In this document: piece by piece, positions 1 to 11,020 of the stretch | Layout: each line of letters opens with the position of its first letter | How positions within the stretch are numbered: position 1 is the first letter of the stretch | From: JADYYB01 sp964402985 | GTDB lineage: Bacteria > Pseudomonadota > Alphaproteobacteria > Rhizobiales > Kaistiaceae | DNA: 15,393 bases | Direction: 5' to 3' | Assembly (NCBI GenBank): GCA_964402985.1 | Contig: CAYOET010000242.1 | Span: 1 to 15,393, forward strand | Notes under the pieces: model-generated | Told to the model about the DNA's origin: nothing | Seen by the model: the letters and a program-made list of their open reading frames with translations, nothing else | Database searches by the model: none | Program-made: the position numbers and the translations under genes

Positions 1-3543
<3,543 letters not shown>

Positions 3544-3552
3544 GTCCCGGGA

Positions 3553-5400
3553 ATGGCCGTAGAACCCGTCAACATCCTCCTGGTCGACGATCAGCCGGCA
3601 AAGCTCCTCAGCTACGAGGTGGTGCTGCAGGAGCTCGGCGGCCTCAGTATCCTCAAGGCGACCTCGGCGCGCGACGCGCTCGCGCAGCTCCTCACCGCCG
3701 ACGTGGCGATCGTCCTCATGGATGTGTCGATGCCCGAGCTCGACGGCTTCCAGCTGGCGGCGATGATCCGCGAGCATCCGCGCTTCCAGCGCACCGCGAT
3801 CATCTTTGTCTCGGGCATCCACCTCGACCGCGTCGACTTCCTGCGCGGCTACGAGATGGGCGCGGTCGACTATGTCACCGTGCCGGTGATCCCCGAGGTA
3901 CTGCGCGCCAAGGTCCGCGTCTTCGCCGACCTCTACCGCAAGACCCGGGAGCTCGAGCAGCTCAACCGCCACCTCGAGCAGCGCGTCGCCGAGCGCACTG
4001 CCGAGGTGGAGGCCGGGACCGTCCGCCTTCGCGAGAGCGAGCAGCGCCGCTCGCTGGCGCTCGCCGCCGGCCAGATGGGTTCGTGGGACTGGGACGTCCT
4101 GGCCGGCGACTGCCACTGGGACGACAACCAGCACCGCATCTTCGGCGTCGACCCTCAGACCTTCGAGGTCACGGCGTTGGCCGTGCGCTCGATCATCCAT
4201 CCGGAGGACCTTCCGGCGCTCGACTCCCTGTTCGCCGCCTCGGCGGCGGGCGGCCCGCTCACCCACCAGAAGGAGTTCCGTATCGTCCTGCCGAGCGGAG
4301 AGATCCGCTGGTGCTTCGGCACTGCCTCCGCGACCCTGACGGCGGAGGGCGCGGTCGCCCGCCTCAGCGGCGTGACCATCGACATCACCGAGCGCAAGCA
4401 GGCCGAGGAGCGCCAGGTCCTGCTCGCCCGCGAGGTCGACCACCGCGCCAAGAACGCGCTGGCGCTCGTGCAGACCATCATTCGCCTCTCCCACGCCGAC
4501 AACATCGCCGACTATGTCGAGGCGGTCGAAGGGCGCATCCAGGCGCTGTCTCGGGCCCACGCGCTTCTCGCCGAGTCGCGCTGGATGGGCGCCGATCTCG
4601 CCGGCCTCGTCGCGGACGAACTCGCTCCCTATGTGGGGGAGGGCGGTCGCGTTTCGATCTCGGGACCGCAACTCTTCCTCAAGCCGCGGACGGCGCAGAC
4701 CCTCGCTCTCGCGCTTCACGAGCTCAGCACCAACGCCGCCAAGTATGGGGCGCTCTCGGTCCAGTCCGGCTCGTTATCGCTTGCCTGGGAGCTGAGCGAT
4801 GCCGGGCTCGCCATCCGCTGGCTGGAGAGCAACGGTCCGCGGATCGTCCGCCCGCATTCAACCGGCTTTGGCCTGAAGGCGATCGTCGCCAGCATCGAGC
4901 GGCAGCTCGACGGCAGCACGGCCTTCGATTGGCGGCCCGGTGGCCTGTCCTGCACGCTGTCGATCCCGCTTCATGAGGTCGACGACGCGCAGCAGTCGGC
5001 GCATCAGTCGGCGGCCAGGCCGGCGGGCGGGGAGGGCTCCGCCGTTGTGCCCAAGCGTGTGCTCCTGGTCGAGGACGAGGTCTTCCTCGGCCTCATGATG
5101 CACGACATGCTGTCGGGGCTTGGCTGCTCGGTGGTCGGGCCGTTCCGCAGCGTCGCCGAGGCAATGCCGTCGACCACCCGGGACCAGGTCGACTTTGCCG
5201 TGCTCGACGTCAATCTCGGCAACGGCCTCGTCTACCCCGTCGCCGAGTCCCTGCAGACGCAGAGCATCCCGTTCGTTTTCGTCACCGGCTACGGCGCCGA
5301 CAGCATCGACCCGCGCTTTCGCGGCGTCTCAGTCCTCGGCAAGCCGGTCGACGAAACGCTCCTCCGCCGCTTCCTGACCGCCCCCGACGCTGCATCTTGA
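3553..5400 (+). CDS. REC-PAS-HWE histidine kinase-REC hybrid signalling protein
   Basis: This is a 615-aa protein without signal peptide or membrane segment, so probably cytoplasmic. The N-terminal receiver (5-125) has acidic residues D12/D13 and phospho-acceptor D57 (LMDVSMPELDG), but the conserved Lys-Pro is YVTVPV, so the lysine is missing. A short coiled coil (130-165) leads to a PAS domain (about 170-285, GSWDWD...HPED...ITERK). The kinase core is of the HWE family: His297 in REVDHRAKN, His389 and Asn394 in HELSTNAAKYGAL, and the WxE motif at Trp423-Leu-Glu425. A C-terminal receiver (about 500-610) has D552 (VLDVNLGNG). The ATG lies 9 bases after the upstream kinase stop and has only a weak ribosome site, which suggests translational coupling. 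HWE kinases in alphaproteobacteria often act on stand-alone regulators, including the PhyR stress pathway; the target here is unknown. Confidence 0.92.
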   Translation: MAVEPVNILLVDDQPAKLLSYEVVLQELGGLSILKATSARDALAQLLTADVAIVLMDVSMPELDGFQLAAMIREHPRFQRTAIIFVSGIHLDRVDFLRGYEMGAVDYVTVPVIPEVLRAKVRVFADLYRKTRELEQLNRHLEQRVAERTAEVEAGTVRLRESEQRRSLALAAGQMGSWDWDVLAGDCHWDDNQHRIFGVDPQTFEVTALAVRSIIHPEDLPALDSLFAASAAGGPLTHQKEFRIVLPSGEIRWCFGTASATLTAEGAVARLSGVTIDITERKQAEERQVLLAREVDHRAKNALALVQTIIRLSHADNIADYVEAVEGRIQALSRAHALLAESRWMGADLAGLVADELAPYVGEGGRVSISGPQLFLKPRTAQTLALALHELSTNAAKYGALSVQSGSLSLAWELSDAGLAIRWLESNGPRIVRPHSTGFGLKAIVASIERQLDGSTAFDWRPGGLSCTLSIPLHEVDDAQQSAHQSAARPAGGEGSAVVPKRVLLVEDEVFLGLMMHDMLSGLGCSVVGPFRSVAEAMPSTTRDQVDFAVLDVNLGNGLVYPVAESLQTQSIPFVFVTGYGADSIDPRFRGVSVLGKPVDETLLRRFLTAPDAAS

Positions 5401-5475
5401 CGTGCGCCTTTTCCCAAAAAAGTAGAGGTTCCTTCTCAGCCTGCCGTTTTGAACGCCGCCGCATCCAATGATTCT

Positions 5476-5500
5476 GGAACCTTCGCTCCAACCCGCGGTT
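5476..5500 (+). promoter_or_regulatory. Putative EcfG (general stress sigma factor) promoter
   Basis: GGAAC at 5476-5480 is followed after 16 bases by GGTT at 5497-5500. This is one mismatch from the alphaproteobacterial EcfG pattern GGAAC-N16/17-CGTT. Transcription would begin near 5507, giving a leader of about 25 bases that contains the AGGAG ribosome site (5522-5526) of the gene at 5532. The rest of 5401-5531 shows no gene and no convincing terminator for the upstream kinase operon. Confidence 0.5.
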
Positions 5501-5531
5501 GAGGGCGTGGGTGGGTTAATCAGGAGTTCCT

Positions 5532-6095
5532 ATGAAACATCTTCTCGGCGCGGCTTCGGCCGTGGCTATGCTTCTTGCGTCCGGTTCGTCTTTCGCTCAG
5601 GGCCAGTATCAGGCTCCGGCCGCCGTCCCCGGCGCGGCTCAGGTTCCTGGCGCGATGGCGCCGGCGGCTCCGTCGATGTCCATGCAAGGCGATGCGGCTG
5701 CCGACGTTGACGTCGCAACGATCGTCGCCGCGCTTGGCGACGCTCGGGGTGAAATCGGCAAGCTCTCGTCTCTGCCGGTCGACGCCAAGATCCAAATCGT
5801 CGACCTCGACACCTATATGCTGCAGGGCGACGCTGCCGCGACCTTGACCCCGGCACTCACCGCGGCCGAAGGCCAGGGCGACGCCCTTCGCAAGGCACTC
5901 GAAGCCAACTCCGTCGTGCAGGCGCAGCTCGTGGCCCAGGACATCAGCATCGAAAGCGTCGTCGGCTTCGGTATCGACGGGTCGACGATCCTGGTCTTCA
6001 CCCAGGGCAGCGTCGAGGGCGCCGGGGCCCCGGCGCCGTCGGCCAATGGCGACGCGGCCATCGGGGCTCCCCCGATGTCTCCGGTTGCACCCTAG
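5532..6095 (+). CDS. Secreted protein of unknown function, Ala/Pro-rich
   Basis: This 187-aa protein has a clear Sec signal peptide (MKH start, hydrophobic core, predicted cut after SSFAQ or nearby), so it should be periplasmic or secreted. The ATG is set by AGGAG at 5522-5526. After the signal comes a low-complexity Ala/Pro/Gln/Met stretch (about 25-55). A folded-looking core follows (about 58-160) with DVATIVAALGDARGEI, KIQIVDLDTY and a repeat of hydrophobic strands ending in VGFGIDGSTILVFTQG. The tail is again Ala/Pro-rich. I recognise no family and see no cysteines, lipobox or membrane anchor. It appears to be a single-gene unit, with a probable EcfG promoter upstream and a strong terminator 29 bases after the stop. 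A stress-induced envelope protein fits that layout but is inference. Confidence 0.85.
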   Translation: MKHLLGAASAVAMLLASGSSFAQGQYQAPAAVPGAAQVPGAMAPAAPSMSMQGDAAADVDVATIVAALGDARGEIGKLSSLPVDAKIQIVDLDTYMLQGDAAATLTPALTAAEGQGDALRKALEANSVVQAQLVAQDISIESVVGFGIDGSTILVFTQGSVEGAGAPAPSANGDAAIGAPPMSPVAP

Positions 6096-6123
6096 TCACT
6101 AGGCCCAACCTCAACACTTTCAG

Positions 6124-6149
6124 GCCCCGCCCTTCGGCGGGGCTTTCTT
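6124..6149 (+). terminator. Rho-independent terminator
   Basis: A perfect 8-base-pair stem (GCCCCGCC 6124-6131 with GGCGGGGC 6136-6143) encloses a CTTC loop and is followed by TTTCTT. It ends the transcript of the secreted-protein gene at 5532-6095. Confidence 0.9.
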
Positions 6150-6378
6150 GTGAGACTGATCATCAGGTCAGCGTGGCGGCTTCGGCAACGCCAAGGTCGG
6201 GGGCGGGGGGCGCCGCCGCTGCTCAGGTGCGGCGATGGCAGCGCCCTCAATGACCGCCACAAGCCTGAACGGAAGACAACGAGCGCTTCAGGTTGGGGCC
6301 ATCCGCCCCATGGTTATTTCGCGTCATCAGGTGGCGACACGAACCCCACCGAGCACAACCGAAACCAGGAGAGCTCCG

Positions 6379-6813
6379 ATGAACCGCACCCTCACCACAA
6401 TCGCTTCCCTCGCCCTCGTGATGGGCGCTGGCCTCGCTCCGGCCCATGCCGGAAACTCCTTCTGGCTGAACCAGTGGGGCGTCGGCAATGCCGCTGGCTC
6501 CGCCCAGTTCGGCAACGGCAACCAGGGTGGCATCCTGCAGTGGGGCGCCGGCAACGCCGCGACCCAGACCCAGAACGGGAACTTCAATCAGGCCGTGACC
6601 GGCCAGGCCGGCTTCGGCAACGCCTCCGCCACCGCCCAGTCGGGCAACGGCAACGTCGCCGGGACCGCGCAGATCGGGTTCGGCAATGCCGCGGCGACCA
6701 GCCAGACCGGCAACGGCAACATCATGGGCACGATCCAGGTCGGCAACGGCCACACCTCGTCCGCCACGCAGGCCGGAAACGGCAACATCGGCGTCGTGAT
6801 CCAGGGCCCGTAA
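6379..6813 (+). CDS. Curlin-repeat protein (putative functional amyloid subunit)
   Basis: The product is 144 aa with a signal peptide of 24 residues (cut after APAHA). The ATG at 6379 is chosen because AGGAG lies at 6367-6371 and the signal peptide begins there; the longer in-frame ORF has no such support. The mature part is ten consecutive 11-residue units of form QxGxGNxxxxx (residues 32-141), starting QWGVGN, QFGNGN, QWGAGN, and so on, closing with QGP. Regular Gln and Asn at these spacings match curlin-associated repeats of CsgA/CsgB, which stack as a beta-solenoid and polymerise outside the cell. Two units equal one classical 22-residue curlin repeat. No CsgG, CsgE, CsgF or CsgD gene is visible nearby. 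It could be a major subunit or a nucleator. It ends at a hairpin just downstream. Confidence 0.85.
   Translation: MNRTLTTIASLALVMGAGLAPAHAGNSFWLNQWGVGNAAGSAQFGNGNQGGILQWGAGNAATQTQNGNFNQAVTGQAGFGNASATAQSGNGNVAGTAQIGFGNAAATSQTGNGNIMGTIQVGNGHTSSATQAGNGNIGVVIQGP
6472..6801 (+). repeat. Ten 33-bp tandem repeats encoding QxGxGN curlin units
   Basis: The Gln codon opening each unit recurs every 33 bases without an insertion or deletion. Unit 4 (QNGNFN) and unit 9 (QVGNGH) depart from the consensus. Position 3 after Gln tends to alternate between hydrophobic-rich units (WGV, WGA, AGF, IGF) and Asn-rich units (FGN, SGN, TGN), suggesting a two-unit structural repeat. Confidence 0.85.
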
Positions 6814-6836
6814 CGGCCACGGTCTCAGACGAACGC

Positions 6837-6861
6837 GAAGCGACCCCAGTGGGGTCGCTTC
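6837..6861 (+). terminator. Hairpin terminator after the curlin-like gene
   Basis: A perfect 11-base-pair stem (6837-6847 with 6851-6861) closes on a 3-base AGT loop, 23 bases after the curlin stop codon, and is followed by CACTTT. The T-run is short on the plus strand. It sits between convergent genes and could stop transcription from both sides. Confidence 0.7.
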
Positions 6862-6978
6862 CACTTTCGGAGGCGGTGTTCGGCCGCCGGCTTATCTCCA
6901 CTCGAGCAGTCCCGGCCAAGGTGATTTTGATCAAATCGCTCGAGAAGGAGAATGCTTCTCATCGCGTGGAGCGGTCCC

Positions 6979-8082
6979 TCAAGCCCCCGGTGTCGCTGCG
7001 GGCGCGGAATTCTCGCGTGTGAACGTGATGGTGACTCGCGTTCCCTTGCCGGGAGCCGATTCGACGCTCAGAGCTGCCTTGGCGTTTTCGCGAAGAGACT
7101 GTGCGATGAGCGCGCCCAATTTACCGCGCTCCGGCCATGTAACCCCCGGCGGCAAACCCGCGCCGTCGTCGGCAACCGTCACCCGGCACCCATGGCCGTC
7201 GGATGTGCTGTGCAGGGTGATCGTGCCGGCGTCGCGCCCCTTGAACGCGTGCTTGAGCGAGTTGGTGAGCAGCTCATTCACCACCAGGCCGGTGGGCATG
7301 GCCACGTCCACTGAGACGGGATAGGCGTCCACCTTGAGATCGAGTGTAATTCCCTCGATCGCTTGCGACCGCATCACGGCGCTCGCGATCTGGCTTAGAT
7401 AAACTCCGAGATCGACTTCCTGCGTGGCCGCTTCCGGCGACATCGACGCGTAGAGGAGCGTCAGCGCCTCGACTCGTCCGGCAAGACGATCGAGATTGGC
7501 GGTCCTCGACCCACTGGCCACCTGCCGGCCCTCAAGGCGGATGAGGGCAACGATCATTTGCAGGTTGTTCTTGACGCGGTGCTGGATCTCTCGGAGCTGC
7601 GTTTCCTTTTCCTCGGCCAGCTTCTCCAGTTCAGCTTTGTCCGCGTCTTGGCGGGCGCTGATGTCGACCAAGGCGATCAGTCTGAAGGCCGGGGCGCCGT
7701 CATCGCCCTCGATGAGATTGGAGTAGACCTCGACGACCGCGGGAGGCTGCGGCTCCCGCTCGATCCGGAACACGCCGACACGGTCGGCCGGATCGAGGAT
7801 CGCGTCGCCCAAGGTGCGGCCAGTCGCTTCCTCTTGGCCCGCCAGCACCGCCCAAGGCCGGCCCTCGATGTCAACCGCTGGTCGTCCGGTCAGTTTCTCA
7901 AACTCTGGGTTGGCGTACGCGATCTGCTCGCTGCCCATGAGCTCCGACACGGCAATGGCAATGGGGATGTGGTCGAGGAAGCGCCGGAAAGGCTCACTCT
8001 TAAGAGCGCCGGCGAGGTCGGGAGTCGCCAACACATCGCCTAGAGGGGTGCCGCCGTCCTGATCCACGCTCACTTCGGGCAC
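6979..8082 (-). CDS. PAS-HisKA_2 sensor histidine kinase
   Basis: The 367-aa protein has no membrane segment, so a cytoplasmic sensor. A PAS domain spans about 30-145 (FLDHIPIAIAV, IAYANPEFEKLTGRP, then VVEVYSNLIEGDDG); it lacks the LOV cysteine motif NCRFLQ. A short coiled coil leads to HisKA_2 with His168 in EIQHRVKNNLQMI. The HATPase has Asn274 in VNELLTNSLKHAF, DDGAGLPPG at 305-313 and GKGTRVTITF near the end. The start is GTG at 8082, fixed by GGAGG at 8091-8095 on the minus strand, 8 bases upstream. There is no adjacent response regulator, so it is an orphan. HisKA_2 kinases of this kind commonly signal to PhyR-type regulators in alphaproteobacteria, but the partner here is unknown. It is convergent with the curlin-like gene and divergent from the 8553 operon. 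Confidence 0.9.
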   Translation of the reverse strand: MPEVSVDQDGGTPLGDVLATPDLAGALKSEPFRRFLDHIPIAIAVSELMGSEQIAYANPEFEKLTGRPAVDIEGRPWAVLAGQEEATGRTLGDAILDPADRVGVFRIEREPQPPAVVEVYSNLIEGDDGAPAFRLIALVDISARQDADKAELEKLAEEKETQLREIQHRVKNNLQMIVALIRLEGRQVASGSRTANLDRLAGRVEALTLLYASMSPEAATQEVDLGVYLSQIASAVMRSQAIEGITLDLKVDAYPVSVDVAMPTGLVVNELLTNSLKHAFKGRDAGTITLHSTSDGHGCRVTVADDGAGLPPGVTWPERGKLGALIAQSLRENAKAALSVESAPGKGTRVTITFTRENSAPAATPGA

Positions 8083-8552
8083 CCTGATTTCCTCCAGCAG
8101 TCCGCGCCGTGGGACCTAGCCCGGCAAATTCTATCCGCAAACGCCGACGCTCACCCACGCCATAATGTCATCGGCGACTTTCGAGCGATCGGCCGCGATC
8201 GGCTGGATCACTTTGCAGGCACGACGATGGCGGAGCGGTTTGCTCACTCCCGCCGCCGATACCTGTAAACGAACGCGCTGGCGAGCCTTCCGTGCTTGCC
8301 GGGACTGGTGAACATCATGGAACGCCTCGATTTGCGGTCGGTCGCGGAAAAGCCGCGGCTTTCAAACAGTACGACGAGGGGTCGGCACACCGCCGATCCG
8401 GGAGGCGAAGCAGGCACCCTTCGACCTCCCTAAAGGAGGGCGTTGTCCGATGGCCGGTCCGGGACAACCCTCAGCCTGACGGCCAACCTTCGAGAGACGA
8501 TCGAGCTCGAACCAGCGCCGATATGAGCGAGTTCAGCCTGGGGAGTCGGCCG
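8083..8552. other. Divergent intergenic region (470 bases)
   Basis: No convincing gene is seen. The region should hold promoters for the kinase on the left (minus) and the three-gene operon on the right (plus). An in-frame plus ORF enters from 8292, but its first 77 codons (Arg/Ser/His-rich, no ribosome site) look non-coding. A 14-base perfect palindrome lies at 8349-8362. A GGAGG at 8435-8439 precedes a 9-codon ORF (8450-8479, encoding MAGPGQPSA) that could be a leader peptide. Confidence 0.5.
8349..8362. promoter_or_regulatory. Perfect 14-base palindrome, possible operator
   Basis: AAAGCCGCGGCTTT is its own reverse complement and lies about 190 bases before the chosen start of the 8553 gene. 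It might be a dimeric regulator site or part of a small hairpin. No known regulator consensus is recognised. Confidence 0.25.
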
Positions 8553-11009
8553 ATGACCACCGAAGTGAAACGCTTCACCGAGGCTTACGCAACGATGACG
8601 GTGGCGGCCTATGAGCCGCTCATCCTGCGCTGGATCTCCCGGCTGGGCATACGTTTCATCTCGAACGCCGCCGCCAATCGTCTCCCGAAAGCTCTCGCGG
8701 TCAAATTCGATGGCAAGTCACCGGCGGGTTTCGCCTTAAGCCAGACCACTCGAAAGCCGGTACCGCGCGAGGTCAAGTACGCGGTCGACGCCGATATTCC
8801 ATACGTGCCGATCGATGTGCACGGTCGCGCCGTCAACCCCGGAGCCGCCAAAAGGATCGAGGTTCCCGGGTTTCCAAATGCGGTGGCGTTCGGCGCCGAC
8901 GTCTATCTCAATGGATACTCGGCGACCGAACCTGCACAGCTGTCGAGGGAGGCGGCCGCGACCGATGCGGCTGGCCTCCGGCTGGCGCAAGCGAACGCGC
9001 GGGCCGACGCGGTGCTACAGGGCCTCACCGCTATCCCGCTGACCGTCGCCGGTCGTCTCGGGGTGCAGCAGCCGGACTTCGACTTCATCGCCACCCGCGA
9101 CACGCTACAGCTTAACCTCACCAAGGCGGCGATGGAGTGGGCGGCCAACCCGGACAAAGACCTTCTCGACCTGATGACGGCGGGCACGAATGTCGGCGGA
9201 GCGCTGCTGCCACATCTGTGGCCGGGGGCGATCAGTATCCACGAGGCGCTCTCGCCGATCGGCATCGCGCATTACTACCGGCAGCTCTACTTCAACAAGG
9301 AGGAGGGGGTCGGCCCGATCGAGCAGGCGTTCACCATCGCCCCGATGGAGACGCTCGAGATCATCTACCAGACCGTCCGGAAGCAGATTCACGAGGAGAT
9401 CCTCGAGCAGGGACTCGAGGTGGTGAGCGAGGCCGCAGTCGAGGAAAAGAACCTCGACGAGGTTTCCGACAAGGTCTCCTCGATGGTTCAGCAGGACATC
9501 TCGGCGTCGATGTCCGCGAACGCCTCGGGCGGGGTCGGCGTATGGCAGGTCGGGGCATCGGCCTCGGCGAGCTTCAGCACCAGCTCCCAGCGCAGCCGCG
9601 AGTACTCCACACGTCGGCTGAAGGAGGTGACCAAGCGAGCCTCCGAGCGGATCACCAAGAGCTTCACCCTAACGACCCGCCAGGTCTCGGAGGTCACCGA
9701 GTCGACCACCACGCGCCGGGTCATCCGCAACGAAGGTCCCCAGCCTGTCAGCTATGGCCTCCGGCGCGTGTTGCGCCGGGTGAACGTGAAGGTTCAGGAC
9801 CTCGGCCCGAGACTGGTCTGGCAGATCTATGTGCGCGATCCGGGGCGGGGGCTCGCCCGCAGCCGCTTCGTGCATTTCCGCGAGACCGGCCCGATCGTCG
9901 TCCCCGACATACCGCCGGGCGTGCCGCCTCGCCCGAGCGGCGGGGTCGAGTCGGAGTCGACCTCCACCAACATCAAATGGCACGCGGGTCGCGGGAAATA
10001 CTACGTGACCATCGTCATCAAGCCGGGCGGCGATCGTGTCGTCTCGGGCGTCCGCATCGAAAGCATCACCGACCTCGAAGGCGGGGGTAAGGACGACCTC
10101 GCCCCTTCGCCCAACAACGAGTTCGACTTCGGATCGACCTGGGATCCCGCGACGCGCACGTTCACTGCCAATATCGGGATTCTCCCCGGCGACGGCACGT
10201 CGGTCCAGGTCGCCTACACCTATACCTGGGAACCCTCGGAGAGCGTGCTGGCGGCGTGGGAAGCGCTGCGGCAGGCGGCGGTCGCAACGCTCACCGAGCA
10301 GGCTCTCACTGAGCAGTTCGAACGCAACAAGGCGCTGATCACCGAGAAGAGCAGGACCAAGAGCCGGCCCGCGAACGACCTCAGGCGCGAGGAGCGCTAC
10401 GAGGTGATGAACCGCATGGTCAGCTACCTCTTCGGGCGCGGCGACGACCCGAGCGAGCCGACCCCGCTCGAGATCGAGTACTTCCACCGCCACTTCGACA
10501 TCGACGGGATCTTCACCTACACGCATCCTTCGTGGTGGAAGCCGCGCCACTCGTCGAAAGGGATGGGGCTCGAGCGCGACGCTTACGAGATCACCGCCGA
10601 GAGCGAGCCGGCGCCCTTGGGCAGTTCCCTCGGCTGGCTCATCCAGCTCGACGGTGACCGGCGCCGCAACGAATTCCTGAACAGCCCGTGGGCGCGCATC
10701 TGTATGCCGATCCGCCCTGGCCGGGAGCGCGAGGCAGTGCTGTGGCTGGCCAAGCACCTCGAGGGGGAGGTGGGCTACAACTCCAGCTCCGGGCCTTTGG
10801 CCGATCTTCTCAAGGACATCGAAGGCTACCGGACCCGGGAAGGCAATTTGGGCCTCAACGGCGCCGACTACATCACGGTCGACTCGACGCCGGGGGCGCC
10901 GGCAGATCCGGCCGAGCCGGAGGGGGTCTATCCGCTGCTCGACCAGTTCGACGTCACGATGCCCACCGACGGGTTCGTCTACGACGAGCTCAAGGTGATC
11001 TTTCCCTAG
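8553..11009 (+). CDS. Large uncharacterised protein with amphipathic Ser/Ala/Gly segment
   Basis: With the ATG at 8553 (GGGGAG at 8540-8545) the product is 818 aa; an ATG at 8523 is also possible but has no ribosome site. No signal peptide or classical membrane helix is seen. The N-terminal third is mixed alpha/beta. Residues about 266-315 look helical (METLEIIYQTVRKQI onward, Glu-rich). Residues 316-345 strictly alternate small polar and small or hydrophobic residues around GGVGVWQVG, like an amphipathic beta hairpin. A charged helix (347-392) follows, then a conserved-looking block at 393-431 (VSYGLRRVLRRVNVKVQ, RLVWQIYVRDPG). A beta-rich domain comes next (about 450-560), then a long helix (565-625) and a C-terminal region with FTYTHPSWW and QLDGDRRRNEFLN. 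I do not recognise the family. It leads a close operon with a caspase-like protein, so it may be a substrate or effector; that is inference. Confidence 0.8.
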   Translation: MTTEVKRFTEAYATMTVAAYEPLILRWISRLGIRFISNAAANRLPKALAVKFDGKSPAGFALSQTTRKPVPREVKYAVDADIPYVPIDVHGRAVNPGAAKRIEVPGFPNAVAFGADVYLNGYSATEPAQLSREAAATDAAGLRLAQANARADAVLQGLTAIPLTVAGRLGVQQPDFDFIATRDTLQLNLTKAAMEWAANPDKDLLDLMTAGTNVGGALLPHLWPGAISIHEALSPIGIAHYYRQLYFNKEEGVGPIEQAFTIAPMETLEIIYQTVRKQIHEEILEQGLEVVSEAAVEEKNLDEVSDKVSSMVQQDISASMSANASGGVGVWQVGASASASFSTSSQRSREYSTRRLKEVTKRASERITKSFTLTTRQVSEVTESTTTRRVIRNEGPQPVSYGLRRVLRRVNVKVQDLGPRLVWQIYVRDPGRGLARSRFVHFRETGPIVVPDIPPGVPPRPSGGVESESTSTNIKWHAGRGKYYVTIVIKPGGDRVVSGVRIESITDLEGGGKDDLAPSPNNEFDFGSTWDPATRTFTANIGILPGDGTSVQVAYTYTWEPSESVLAAWEALRQAAVATLTEQALTEQFERNKALITEKSRTKSRPANDLRREERYEVMNRMVSYLFGRGDDPSEPTPLEIEYFHRHFDIDGIFTYTHPSWWKPRHSSKGMGLERDAYEITAESEPAPLGSSLGWLIQLDGDRRRNEFLNSPWARICMPIRPGREREAVLWLAKHLEGEVGYNSSSGPLADLLKDIEGYRTREGNLGLNGADYITVDSTPGAPADPAEPEGVYPLLDQFDVTMPTDGFVYDELKVIFP

Positions 11010-11020
11010 CTCGCCGGCCG

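Noticed and set aside
6271..6294. GGAAG-N15-GGTT before the curlin-like gene as an EcfG promoter
   Set aside because: The -35 has a mismatch in its key C and the spacer is a base short; too weak to call, though co-control with the 5532 gene would be attractive.
6472..6801. Regular 33-base repeats considered as a CRISPR-like array
   Set aside because: The periodicity is in the coding frame, units differ at third positions, there are no repeat/spacer blocks, and the protein is a curlin-type repeat.
6150..7022. A 290-codon plus-strand frame covering the curlin-like gene
   Set aside because: It is out of frame with the signal peptide and repeats, gives an Arg/Gln/Pro-rich product, and runs through the terminator hairpin.
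6952..7314. ATG at 6952 preceded by AAGGAG, opening a 120-codon frame
   Set aside because: The ribosome-site spacing is only about 2 bases, and the frame lies antisense to the conserved ATPase domain of the kinase.
8319..8343. GGAAC at 8319-8323 as an EcfG promoter for the peptidase operon
   Set aside because: The -10 position reads GGTC at 16 bases, two mismatches from CGTT, and the resulting leader would be about 200 bases.
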